This document shows positions 47,490 through 58,329 of a stretch of DNA of 64,000 bases, in pieces. Position 1 is the first letter of the stretch, and each line of letters starts with the position of its first letter. This DNA is from Labia minor (lineage: Eukaryota; Arthropoda; Insecta; Dermaptera; Spongiphoridae). The stretch is from positions 16,629,187 to 16,693,186 of the forward strand of contig OY720347.1 of the NCBI GenBank assembly GCA_963082975.1, written 5' to 3'. The notes beneath the pieces were generated by a model. That model searched no databases, was not told the DNA's origin, and worked only from the letters and a program-made list of their open reading frames with translations. A program made the position numbers and the translations under genes.

Positions 47490-48118
47490 AGCTGGAGTGT
47501 CTCCACTCGACTATCTCGCAATTTGAATTGGATTAAATAACATAATATATTATATTTAAATTAAATTTAATTAATTATAAATTATAAATAATAAATAATA
47601 AATATTAAACCAGCGCATGTTTGGCTTTTTGTTGATGGCACCACGTCACGTGTTGACGCGTGAGATTTTCAGTGTTAAAAAATTAATTCTGGTAATTTCA
47701 GCGAATCAATCAAGCTGAAATTCTATATATAGCAGTTTTATATAATTATTAATCATGTGAAAAATTATCAAACATATATCTTTATTTTTACGGTCACTTT
47801 AGAGGAAAAAAAATCAAAACGTTGTAGGTAATGACCCTCTTCCGGTTGAGCTACATTTCTCAAAAGTTGATAGAAAACTATGAATTTTGAATAATGTCCA
47901 TGTACCAAATTTCATCATTCTAGCTCAAACCGTTTTTGCGTAATCTTGCCTACATACATACACACACACATACACACATACACACATACACACACACAGA
48001 CATTTTTCTCAACCTTAGTGAAAATGATTCAGGAACCTTCAAAACGTATAAAAACATCAAAATCTCAACATCGAAAATTTTCATGATCGCAATACTATCT
48101 CTGGCGAGATAGTAAAAA
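47490..48118 (-). mobile_element. Family X HINE/Helentron-like repeat, copy 5, full length
   Basis: AGCTGGAGTGTCTCCACTCG to CTCTGGCGAGATAGTAAAA, with both hairpins and an interrupted CA/TACA array. The best copy for defining the family in minus orientation. Confidence 0.7.
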
Positions 48119-48393
48119 ATCAAAACGTTTTAGGTAATGACCCTCTTCCGGTTGAGCTACATTTTTTAAAAGTTGATAGAAAACTACGAATTTTGAATAA
48201 TGCCCGTGTACCAAATTTCATGATTCTAGTTAAAACCGTTTTTGCGTAATCTTGTCTAAATACACACACATAGAGACATTTTCTCAACCTTAATGAAAAT
48301 GACTCACGGACCTTCAAAATGTATACAAACATCAAAATCTCGATATCGAAAATTTTCGTGATCGCAATACTATCTCTGGCGAGATAGTAAAAA
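48119..48393 (-). mobile_element. Family X repeat, copy 6, partial, fused to copy 5
   Basis: Begins internally at AAATCAAAACGTTTTAGG directly after copy 5 and ends with the hairpin ACTATCTCTGGCGAGATAGT. The junction lies in an A run present both at the family end and before the internal TCAAAACG, so it probably arose by recombination or replication slippage there. Confidence 0.65.
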
Positions 48394-49317
48394 CTAAATA
48401 AGATGACGTTACCAGTTATTATTTATTTTTTTACTTATTTACTTATAAATAATCTTATTTTAAATCTTAATTTTATCCTAACTATTAATATTTTAAGAAA
48501 ATTTCTATCATTAAGTTTCTAACCAAGAGCAATCTTTTAGTTTAAATAAAAATAATCAAGAAAGGTTTAATTGGTACATATCCAAAGTATTACTTTTTTA
48601 CTTTAATTTATTATTTGTTGTTTTGCGTTTTTTTTTATTTTACTTTTAGATGAGTTCATTTTAAAAAAAAGTTAATATCTAAACAAGATTCTCTTCCGTT
48701 TGTTGTACTTGAAAACTTATTATTATATTTTTCAACTTTTAAAAACATTCATTTCAAAAATAAAATACTAACATCAGGGAGGATTTTGCATAATAAAAAA
48801 AATCATATATAAGTTAAAACATCTGAACGGATGTTTAAAATTTTTTTATTCAATGCATATATTAGTTTAATTAGAATTATTTTCCGGATATTCGAAAGAC
48901 TTCATATTTGACTCAAAGGCCGCAACAGCTTTGTAATTTACAATTTCGCACACTTCACTTGCATAAAGGACTTGATTACAATATATTACTCCCAAGGGGA
49001 ATATAAGTTAGAATATGCTAATCTTATCAGAATATATATTTTGTAAGAATCAGATTAAATAATCAAATGGTTACTTGTGCTTACAAAACAAAATTACAAC
49101 AAATTATACATAAAAAAACATTCGAAAATATTTGTATTAATTATATATATATATATATATATATGTATTGAATTTTATTTTTCTAGAAACTTAGAAATTA
49201 AATATTAAATACATTTTATGATACTAGAAGAGCTTTAGGAATGTCCAGATAAAAATAAGATTAGGTAGACTGATTTTTGATATGATCTCACAGTTTTGTT
49301 GTGATTAGTCTTTGTGT
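48394..49317. other. AT-rich sequence without recognisable gene
   Basis: Nothing recognised apart from a (TA)n run at 49144-49164. Confidence 0.5.
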
Positions 49318-49495
49318 TTACTTTTCCATATTGCATCTTTTGAGATTTACCATCAAGGAGGCCATACACCGGTTTAGTGAGAAACACAACATCAGAATTC
49401 TTGTGCACCTCAATGAACTGGCCAACAGGCTGAACATGCATGGTGATGGGGTGCGTAGACTGAAGCCATCTGACCTAACATCCGGACCTAGATGA
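49318..49495 (+). pseudogene. Possible C-terminal tail of a second LINE protein
   Basis: An open stretch ends HNIRILVHLNELANRLN followed by GDGVRRLKPSDLTSGPR and a stop at 49493. The H-x-N-x-LA and RRLK..P.DL pattern resembles jockey-type LINE tails, similar to the 2-142 feature but not the same family. It is followed by about 120 bases with no clear poly(A). Confidence 0.35.
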
Positions 49496-49682
49496 AAGCT
49501 CTACTTATAATTAAAATGAACAAAAAGACTGTAAGGGAGATCCCTCACTGGAAGGATACTCTACGTGCCAATAAAGTGTCATTGTATATTGTAAATAATG
49601 TATAATAATGAAATAACCATAAAAAACGCTTAGTGCTCAACCGGGCAGATTGCTGTACTCTCAAGGAGTTTAATAAAAAAAA

Positions 49683-49935
49683 ATCTTTTGAGATAAAAAT
49701 AGTAATTAAAGGGATTTTTATTAATACACCTCATATTTGTATAATCTATTTATTTAGTAAAATAAATATACATCGTTTCAACTGCTTATTCGGCAGCCGT
49801 TATCAAGTACCGTACGCTTGCTCCGACCCAAGATGACTGACTCGCAATTATCGTTACCGGCTTTTATATACAATAACTCAGCAAAACCAAGGTCAATTTT
49901 TACCGCCAATTGTTTAATTCTCATCATGAAGTCAG
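49683..49935 (-). mobile_element. Penelope-like (or LTR) terminal repeat, copy 1
   Basis: On the minus strand: GACTTCATG start, TATATAAAAG box, TCAGT initiator about 30 bases later, then GCGTACGGTACTTG, a 7-bp stem (CGGCTGC/GCAGTTG) followed by AAAC, and an AT-rich tail with AATAAAAATCCC. Copy 2 at 59188-59440 has the same order and spacing. The stem followed by GAAAC resembles the hammerhead-like motifs known from Penelope-like element repeats; an LTR of another retroelement is the alternative. Confidence 0.5.
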
Positions 49936-49945
49936 TTACTATCAT

Positions 49946-50220
49946 TAAAGCCCAATTTACACGGGTTTAGTACTTGTCATTAGTTCAGGGGTGGGCAAAT
50001 ACTTTTAAGAGCGGGACACAATGAAATTTTCAAAATGTCTTCCGAGCCGCAGGACTATATTTCGAAAACACTAATAAAAAAAATAGATCTTTTTTAGAGA
50101 CATATTGAACGAAAAATCAAAATAAGACCCAACTTTTTCAACGGGCCGGCGGGCGCTTAAAAGTATTTGCCCACCTCTGAACTAATGACAAGTACTAAGC
50201 CAGTGTAAATTGGGCTTAAA
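49946..50220. mobile_element. Palindromic MITE with about 65-bp terminal inverted repeats
   Basis: The left arm starts TTAAAGCCCAATTTACAC. The right arm ends with the matching GTGTAAATTGGGCTTAAA. The repeats extend inward through GTACTTGTCATTAGTTCAG and a GGTGGGCAAATACTTTTAAG block. TTAA stands at both edges. The inner CAGGGGTGGGCAAATA looks like a hAT terminus, but the sequences outside it are inverted rather than direct copies. The whole unit is therefore one foldback element, not a hAT insertion. Confidence 0.8.
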
Positions 50221-50904
50221 GCAAGTGTTTACAAATAAGAAGTATAATGTTACAATAAGTTTTACAATCTACCAGAAAAGTATTAATAAATATATTCTTA
50301 AAAATAGTAACTTTGTAAAATTATTTTAATAAGGATCATTTGTTTCCATTAGTTTTCTTTAATAACTTTTAAAAATGAATTTGCCAGACATCCCTATTCT
50401 TATTATTTGCACTATTAAAATTTATATTTTTTCATATTATGACAAAAAATAACCTCGGAAAAAATTAATCCAATATTCTTCAGTTTTATAACGGTCTGAC
50501 TCATTTGTAACAATCAAATTATCCATAGATATTTATCTATATTGGTTTCTATTAAATAGATAATGTAATGTTTAAATTTTATTGGAAATTTAAACAAGAA
50601 GAAACAATAATACAAATTAAACATGGAAAGCTAATATATAATTAAGAGATAAATAAATGTTGATATAGTTTATGATATTAAAAGCTCTAGCAAATAAAGA
50701 AGCAAATTATTTCCTATATCAGCGTTGCTTTTCATTTTGGAATTAAATAATTTAATGTTATAGAAGAAGATGATTAATTATTCAAGACTAATTTTCAATA
50801 GTACTTTAAAAGTAAATTAAATATTTAAAATTCTAGATTCTCTTCTTTAGAGTGAATATATAATCACAAATATAAAAAATATATATATTAGGTGATTGCA
50901 TGTA
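50221..50904. other. AT-rich sequence without recognisable gene
   Basis: Nothing recognised. Confidence 0.5.
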
Positions 50905-52003
50905 CAGTGGTACCTCGACATACGAGCTTAATTCGTTCCAAGACCTTGCTCGTATCTCAAATTGTTCGTATCTCAAAGCACTTCGCGCCATTAAAACTAA
51001 TAGAAAAGCTTTTAATCCGTTCCAGTCCCCAAAAATCACCTTAGTTTTGTTTTTTGTATGCTATTTTGAATCAAACAAATGTCTTTACGAGAAGGAACAT
51101 TTATTTAAAAACAACAAAAATAATGGTAACATTTAAATAAATAAAAATAAGAAGAATTTAAAAAAAAAACTTAAATATCACATCGCTTGTCTTTGCTTTT
51201 TTCGCCTCCCCTTGCTCATCTTGTTCTGCAAAGCGTTTTACAAAATTGTCTAAGGAAGTTTGTTTTTTCCTCCCCTTCAGGGTATTGCGAAAATGATTGA
51301 GACAGGTTTCGTTAAATAATTCCGAAGCCCGACCAGTTGCAACCTTTTCGGGGTGGTTTTTATCTACAAATTCAACAATTTTCTCCCACATTCCTAGGAT
51401 CTCTTTAATTTCTTTTGAAGAGATAACATTTTCTGTTTCTGGCGGCTCTTCAGAAACTGTGTTTTCTTGGGTCACAACATCATTCTGTGTTTGTAGGTTT
51501 TGTAACTCTTCAGTTGTAAGCTCCTCAAAATGTTGCTCGACGAGTTCGTTTACATCATTTTCATCTACTTCTAGACCCAAAGATTTTCCCAAAGAAACAA
51601 TCTCTTCTATTTCTGACACTTGAGATTCAGATTCTGCAATGATCCTTTCAGTTACAGCGTCAGGCCATAGCTTTTCCCATGCAGAAATTAATGTTCTTTT
51701 TGTGACACCCAGCCAGGCCTGATCAATAATTCTTAGACATGTCACTATGTTAAAATGGTCTTTCCAAAACTCTCGAAGGGTCAGGTTTGTACTATCCGTC
51801 ACTTCAAAGCATTTGCGGAACATGTGCTTTGTGTACAGCTTCTTAAAATTAGAAATGCGGGGGCAAATTGGTGCCATGTGCATCGTCACGGGGTGCTCGT
51901 ATCTCAAATCTTGCTCGTATCTCAAAGCAAAATATCGGTCGGTTGGCGGCTCGTATCTCAAAACACTCGTATGTTGGGGCACTCGTATGTCGAGGTACCA
52001 CTG
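50905..52003 (-). mobile_element. Tigger-like (pogo) element, internally deleted
   Basis: Exact terminal repeats CAGTGGTACCTCGACATACG on both ends, with TA on either side (50903-50904, 52004-52005). These are the classic Tigger termini. Both subterminal regions hold several copies of a GATACGAG motif (CTCGTATC on the other strand): about two on the left and three on the right, likely transposase-binding sites. 1099 bp remain of a usual 2.4 kb or so. It carries the C-terminal third of the transposase. Confidence 0.93.
51158..51982 (-). CDS. Tigger transposase C-terminal region, open frame of 274 codons
   Basis: The first 35 or so residues come from translated terminal repeat (three LRYE repeats are the GATACGAG motif) and are not transposase. 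From about residue 36 it matches the Tigger/CENP-B-type C-terminal part: LYTKHMFRKCFEV, LTLREFWKDHFNIVTCLRII, AWLGVTKRTLISAWEKLWPD, a Glu-rich acidic segment (VDENDVNELVEQHFEELTTE), and a basic end (KGRKKQTSLDNFVKRF). The DNA-binding domains and the DDE catalytic core are missing because the internal deletion removed them. The frame has no stop, which is unusual for a remnant of this kind. It cannot transpose; a regulatory role would be speculation. Confidence 0.8.
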   Translation of the reverse strand: MPQHTSVLRYEPPTDRYFALRYEQDLRYEHPVTMHMAPICPRISNFKKLYTKHMFRKCFEVTDSTNLTLREFWKDHFNIVTCLRIIDQAWLGVTKRTLISAWEKLWPDAVTERIIAESESQVSEIEEIVSLGKSLGLEVDENDVNELVEQHFEELTTEELQNLQTQNDVVTQENTVSEEPPETENVISSKEIKEILGMWEKIVEFVDKNHPEKVATGRASELFNETCLNHFRNTLKGRKKQTSLDNFVKRFAEQDEQGEAKKAKTSDVIFKFFF

Positions 52004-52349
52004 TATTTGCTTAGCGAAATCTATTGGTTAATATGCGAAGTATCAATGCAAACAAACTAACCTGACTATTAAATTTGATTGTTATGGCATTTCTCTACAT
52101 AAAATAACAGTTTTCCATTAGTATTATTGAGTTATTCAATGTATATAGACGATAATCATGAAAAATTCCATTTTCGGCATTGACTGCTTTTGTTGTTTGA
52201 TTTGAAGAAATCTGCTCAACTCTATTTCAACATCGTAGTTTCATTGTTTGTCAGACAAAAAAAGAAGAGTTTTCTGTGACGTATTGTGACTGGAAATAAA
52301 AAGTGAATCTACTATGACATTCCCAAGCACAAAAAGTCATCGGTTAGTC

Positions 52350-52700
52350 CATGAAAGCCATCCACATTGACACCGAAGCGGAATATTCATTGCCATAACG
52401 TCATGCTAGTCGAGCTGCTAAAACCTAATGAAACTTTGAAGAAGTGAAGTGTTGTGAAGGATACACTGTAACAACTCGAATTGAGAGTTCTGTCACACCC
52501 AGCGTACTCACCAGACATAGCGCCTTCTGTTTACCACTTGTTCCGATCGATGCAGATCTGAAGAATTGCGAAAATGGATTAATGATTGAATCACTGTTAA
52601 ACGAACACCGTTATTTCGACACTATATCTCCATGTTGCAAGAAAGCTGGGTAAAATTGTAGAAAATGATGGAAAATATTTTGGTTAATATATATTGTACC
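52350..52700 (+). pseudogene. Mariner transposase fragment with internal deletions
   Basis: PKRNIHCHNVMLVELLKPNE (52373-52432) is the mariner segment before the second catalytic Asp. After a gap comes HPAYSPDIAPSVYHLFRSM, where the third catalytic Asp is replaced by Val (PSDY to PSVY). The end is KLGKIVENDGKYFG. Different frames and stops throughout. The LLKPNE wording fits mauritiana-like mariners (inferred). Ends and target duplication not found. Confidence 0.75.
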
Positions 52701-52739
52701 AATTTCTTCTGAATAAATGTCTTTTTAAAGTGAAAAAAT

Positions 52740-54189
52740 GATCAGAATACCAAAATTCAAAATTGCTTATAGCAAGATATGGATTTTACGGATTTTATTG
52801 TGGTCGTCTCAAATTCGAGAACTTAATGTATATTAATATATTATTTCTTAAAAAAATAATAGAAATGTTTTTAAAATCATATTAATTAAAAATAAGTTGA
52901 ATTTGTTTTTTGTTTTGTTACTAAAATCTTTTCATTCGTGTCTTTATCATGAATTGCGATCATTCTTATTCGTATAATTTCAAATTGTAAACGGGAGACA
53001 TTTTCCTCGAATTGCCAAGAATAGTAAAAGAAGGTGTCTGTGACGAAGAGAAGGAGGTGAAAAGAAAAGCGTGGATCCCTCGGGAGTCGCGATACTTAGT
53101 CGTTTCTTTACAGTCGAAGGGAGGGAGAGGAGATAGTACTGGCATGAATTGGATTAGTTCCGGTGGGAGTGAATGGAATACATCTTCAACCTCATGAATA
53201 ATCTACAATGCTATTTTTTTGTATTTTTTACTCTCTTTTTCGATTACCTATTTCTAATACCGCCAACTGTAAATAATATGAAATATAAGATACTATATAT
53301 TATTCACTTATATGCATATATTAATAATTATTATTATTATAACGATTATTTAATTAAAAATAAATATATAATAGAAATTTTTTATTATGAATCCATAAAA
53401 ATAAATTTTAATTTATTGCACTATTTTATTTTACATTTAAGTAAATAATAGATAAAGAGAATGAAAAAGATATTTTAATATAATAAATATGTCTATATTG
53501 ATTTGTGATAAAATCTATAAATATATATATTTTATTATATATATATATATATATATATATACTTAAATTGAATTTATAACCAATTATTCATGAATTACAT
53601 TGAATTCAACTTAAAACGAAAATAAATATAAAAAATAAAAATAAAATTGAACAGGTGAAATATTCAATTTTAACTAAATACTTATCAATCTTTATTATTT
53701 AATATTATATTAAAATAAAAAATAATTTATTTGAATGAAATATATTATATTTGTTTGTATTGGTATTAAATTTAATTGAGTTATGTTACATTAAAAATGT
53801 ATAGGTAAATGTATTTTTTATCGAGTTTTTTTTTCAATTTAATCGGTTTTATAATATTCAGCAACTCTTTTATAGGAGAATGAATATTTCAAAATAGACT
53901 GATTTTACAGTTGTATTTTCAGCATGGGAATCGCAGCAGTAAAGTGGATTGCGAAAATATTAGAGTGGCCATCGTAAAAGTTTCTTACCTTTGCTGAATT
54001 CCATCTGCAAGTTACACATCAACTTTTCTTTAATAATTAAATTAATAGTAGACTTCTAGCAAAACACATTCTTTTTTTTCTACGACATAATCTTCAAAAG
54101 ACACTGACCAGCTCATACGGACTAGGATCCAGAATTATATTACCCACTAAAACTAAACTAAGTAGTTTTACTTTCCTTTACCATTAAAC
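52740..54189. other. AT-rich sequence with a GC-richer patch at 53010-53190
   Basis: The patch 53010-53190 is open on the plus strand (MPRIVKEGVCDEEKEVKRKA and onward, 61 codons) and unlike its flanks. I recognise no domain. (TA)n run at 53539-53562. Confidence 0.4.
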
Positions 54190-54640
54190 GCACCGCGGCC
54201 TTCTTAGATCTATTGTGCAGGATAGTAGTGCTCCATCAGTTTAATTTAGTTATAGAATTTCACTAAGATGATCCTATCGCTTTAGGGAGTATACAGCTTT
54301 ATTGTCGACCTTTAGTAAGCTTTTAGATGCTTGATTAGGGCACTTGCATTTAATATGTTCTACTGATTCCGGTCCCTTATGACAAAATATCTGACGGTAT
54401 CTAATCTTAATTTGTAGAGATGCACCACAGAAAGGTTCTGTAATATTCTTCTGCTGTCTTATTAGCTTTTAAAATTTCTTCAGTTCCAGCCTGACTCGAG
54501 TAACATCATTTCTTCATGTCAGATTCAAGAGGATAGTTAAGCAGTTCTATACTAGACCAAATTCATGTTGTGTCATTTTGAATATCTTCATAGTATACCA
54601 ATATACAGATCTTTTGACGTTTGAGATTTCAGGACAAATA
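54190..54640 (-). pseudogene. Possible retroelement C-terminal zinc-knuckle remnant
   Basis: On the minus strand a stretch reads EPFCGASLQIKIRYRQIFCH followed by KGPESVEHIKCKCPNQA. The C..H/C with E-x-VEHI-x-C-x-CP pattern is a familiar C-terminal motif of several LINE clades (R1/R2/jockey type). It is preceded by DVTRVRLELKKF in the same general region and followed by stops. No catalytic motif was found. It could be another protein with a similar Cys-His pattern. Confidence 0.35.
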
Positions 54641-55402
54641 TATCTTACGCACAATCCATCGAAACTTTAAACTTTACTTGCCTGAAATAAGATTTCCTAA
54701 TAGCCAAGAAATCTACAAAATTAGACATTAATTCTTACATAAAACTTCCGCAATTACACTAGCAGTTATCTTGTTACCTTCAATTTAAGAAATGTTATGG
54801 TACATATTTCTACAATATTTAATGAAAGATTAGATTAAGATTAATTATATAGGGGTTTTTATTGATTATTTATTCACTAAATATTTTCCACGCTCTTATA
54901 TGAATGTATAAAAATATCAAATCAAATTGGTAATCAATAATTAATTGAATTAGTTACATAAATATCTTCAACATTTTATTAATAATTGGCATTTACAATA
55001 TTTTAACATGTTAAAATCAAATGACTATGAATAATGATTATGAATATTCAAATTTTAAACATAAACACATGTTAAATTATTATAATATACTAACTAATGA
55101 AAGAATTGAATTAGTTGGGTGGAAGGAATTTATGAGATTTTTTTACCCATTAGAATCAGTCAATGACTACTAAAAGAGATAAATTTTCAATGTTTACAAC
55201 GTTTGACTTTCAATTGGCCACAATTGAAATGAAAGAGAAATTTATTCAATTTATCTAAATAACTTTTGTAACATTTACAGCCGGTTAAATAAAAGGGCAA
55301 CGGGTGTTTAAATTTGCAAAATCCGATCTTTCAAAAATGGAATTTCAACTATTTCAGATATTTCCTAGATACAAGTATTTACACTTAAATGAATTATATA
55401 TA
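54641..55402. other. AT-rich sequence without recognisable gene
   Basis: Nothing recognised. Confidence 0.5.
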
Positions 55403-56904
55403 CCACGGATGGCGAACCTTTTTCAATGTCCGTGCCACAAAATTATAAAAAATCTTTTTGAAGTAACTAACGTGCCATAAAATTGTCATTTTTTTCTCTA
55501 CCACCTGTACCCCTTTTAGCTTGAATATATAATCGAATATTTTTGTATAACTTCTAACTATCCTGTATAAAAGTGTTATAATTTTAAATATTAAACTTTA
55601 TTCCAAAAAAATAAAATGATTATTAAAAAATTTGGAATTTATTTTTGGTAAAAATATATCTTTCCTAAAAATTTTTTTTTATTTTTATTGTATGGAAATT
55701 CTTTAATTGATTTTAGTTTGTAGTTTTTAGTTGTAGATAATGACAAAAAAGGAAAATTTTTATTTGATACCGTGAACCACTTACACTTTCTTGTTTTGAT
55801 AATGATATGTTAAATTCTAGAAAAAGATTGCGATTCTGGCTCTATTCTCCAACCGTCCTATGCGTAAAGTTAAGCTTGATATAAATTTTATAAAATTAAT
55901 TTTTCTTTTTTTTTTAATAAATATTGATAAAATTTATTTACACCATCTAAGAGCATATAAGAATATTCTGTTAATAGGTGTATTTCATCGCCCCAATAAA
56001 TTTTGAGTTTATAACTTCATAATTTCCCAGACAAACAGACAAATAAAATGACGGACACGAAAAATACAAGTCATATTTGGGTTCCCCAGGTCATGAAGGG
56101 TAAAGATTTGCAAAAATTTTTAAATCCTGAACAGGGCCGCCCTAACCACAGGGCTAATTGGGCTATAGCCCTAGGGCGCAATCCTTCTGGGGGCGGCATT
56201 TATTATTGGTTTATATATTTTTTCTTATTGTTAAATAGTAGTTTTATAGTAACCTCCAACCCGGAGTGACATCACTTCAAAGATTTTAATCATGCACATT
56301 CAAAATACACATATCTATTTTTCTTATTCATTATATCCGTATAAGCACTGAATAATTTTAATAAGAATTTGTTTAATTAATAATTTTAATAAGAATCCTT
56401 GTGCAGTTTGAAAATGTTGACATATAACATTTTCAACACAAATGACACTGTTTCAAATTTTATTGAAGAGTGTCTTTATTTTATGTGAATTTATTAGAAA
56501 ATTTCTTATGAAAAGGGGCGCAAAATTTTAGAAGCCCACGGGCGCCGAAAATCTTAGGACAGCTCTGATCCTGAACAATGCTATTTGTACGGTAACAACA
56601 CGCAATGACATAATAGAAGTCCAAACGGTATACACTGAATCTATCTATCATGAATGTTTTTATACTGCGAGGGAATTCAAGCGATATTTCAGCTTAATAT
56701 AATGTATAATTTGCCGGTTTAATCTACTAAGATAGAGAAATAAATATTCAGTACTTCAAATTTCATAAATTTTAATTTTAATGTGATTTATTCATTTTTA
56801 ATTTATTTCTATTGTAAAAAGTGTTATAATTATTAAAAAAATATGCCTTTATGCATGTCATGAAATTTTTCAAACGTGCCATAGGTTCGCTTCGCCATCT
56901 CTGA
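55403..56904. mobile_element. Degenerate hAT-like element with GATGGCGAACCT ends
   Basis: The left end CACGGATGGCGAACCTTTTT and right end, read inward, CAGAGATGGCGAAGCGAACC are related to widespread hAT termini of the CAGTGATGGCGAACC type. GTGCCA motifs follow inside both ends. No target duplication can be recognised. The interior has no transposase I can identify; a 28-codon stretch MTDTKNTSHIWVPQVMKGKD before the nested MITE is unassigned. Confidence 0.6.
56132..56567. mobile_element. hAT MITE nested in the 55.4-kb element
   Basis: Left end CAGGGCCGCCCTAA, right end read inward CAGAGCTGTCCTAAG, flanked by a perfect 8-bp duplication ATCCTGAA (56124-56131, 56568-56575). 436 bp, non-coding. 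GGGCGC blocks lie near both ends. Confidence 0.9.
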
Positions 56905-57700
56905 TAAAATCAAGAGAAATAATTGCAAATATTTTGAAATAATCGTTTAAAATTGTATCATATTAAGTAATACAAAAAGATTTCTGCAAAGAAAATTTTT
57001 TACATATCTCAATGGCGATATATTTTGATACATTTACGATTATCTTAATATTCTTTAGTATGACATTTGGACATCATTTGACTGGGCATTTTCAAAGAAT
57101 AGTTTATTAAAAATTAAATCTGTATATCTAGAAAATAATTTTTATCACAGATGTTTTTTTTTTTTGATTCTCATATTGTTATTTCAATTCTCTTTTTTTT
57201 TAAAAAAAAACCAAGTGTATTATTTTATATCAATTAATCTTTCCTATTCGTTTAATTTGAACAAAAGGATCCTAAATAAATTATTTTTTTATTATTAATA
57301 TTAAACAATAAGTATATATAAAATTAATTAAAAATACTCAAAATACATATTTATTTATTTTTTGAATTCTAAAATTAACCTCAAAATTTTACGAGAATCT
57401 TATTTATAATTGTTTATACTCATGTGACCTTAAATTGTACGCACGGTACAATACAAAAAAAATATTATTTTTAAGAAAGAAATTATATAAAAAAATTAAG
57501 TTTTATTTAGTTATTAATATAAACATTATATACAAAACTTTTATATTACGGTACATATATATTTTCGTACAATATAAGATACATAAATCGCCTAAGCCTA
57601 AACTTAGGTTGCTGGATAGAAACTCATCGGGGGGATCTACTGGTTTTTATTATATACTCTAATACGAAATCACTTAATAGTTAAACGATATTAATATTAA
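56905..57700. other. AT-rich sequence without recognisable gene
   Basis: Nothing recognised. A run TTTTTTTTAAAAAAAA near 57190-57210 is a simple palindrome. Confidence 0.5.
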
Positions 57701-58005
57701 ATGGCGGTACGATACAGTAGTGCTGTCTTCTCCACAATCTTCTTCAATCAGAAGGTAAGTAGGTGTATTTTCTAGGTTTTTAGCTAGGAACTAAAAGCCA
57801 TAACCTAAAAGCCATAACCTAAAACGGCACGTTATACATCTATACAGATATTTCCAATAAAGTCTTTTTCCAGTCTTCATGTAAATATCTGACACGGGAG
57901 GCGGTATTTAATGCAGGTAAAATCACCACAATATATATATTTAATTTCGACAGACAGTAACGAAAGAGAAAACATTCAAGGTAGAATAAGATATTCGATA
58001 GAAAA

Positions 58006-58179
58006 TTATAATATGTCGTCAGCTGGACAAGCGAGAATATGTTTTTGTACTTCGCTCTGCTGATTGGCTGTATCCCCTCCAGTCCACTGATCAGTCATAT
58101 CGATTCCGATAGATTGCGCTTGTATGTCCATTTGTGCCTGTACGACTTTTCCTCTACTATTCAATCTGGGCGTTAAATG
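58006..58179 (-). CDS. Unassigned open segment, possible host exon
   Basis: A 57-codon open segment on the minus strand ends ...VQKHILACPADDIL and a TAA at 58006-58008. It includes KVVQAQMDIQAQSIGIDMTD and a WTGGDTANQQSE stretch. The amino-acid makeup (Asp, Gln, Ala, Thr) is unlike the Lys/Phe/Ile-rich chance frames of the region, and the DNA is near balanced in GC. There is no Met start; an acceptor-like CCCAG lies on the minus strand at about 58167-58171. I recognise no family. It could also be an unfamiliar transposon protein. Confidence 0.25.
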   Translation of the reverse strand, partial: HLTPRLNSRGKVVQAQMDIQAQSIGIDMTDQWTGGDTANQQSEVQKHILACPADDIL

Positions 58180-58329
58180 TTACTTTATTTATATAGTTAT
58201 ACAAATCTCACTTCAAAGAAATTTTATTTCACATTATATATTTTTAACTGATTTTATCATTATTCTAAAATAATATTCAAAAATTTTCGATAAACGAAAT
58301 TTTGTTGTTGTGTTTAATAAAAAAGGAAA

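Noticed and set aside
50025..50170. Ordinary hAT MITE with CAGGGGTGGGCAAAT ends
   Set aside because: Flanks are inverted, not direct, repeats; the palindrome continues outside, so the boundary is not a hAT insertion.
51876..51982. N-terminal part of the Tigger frame as a new protein domain with LRYE repeats
   Set aside because: The repeats are the translated GATACGAG motif of the terminal inverted repeat.
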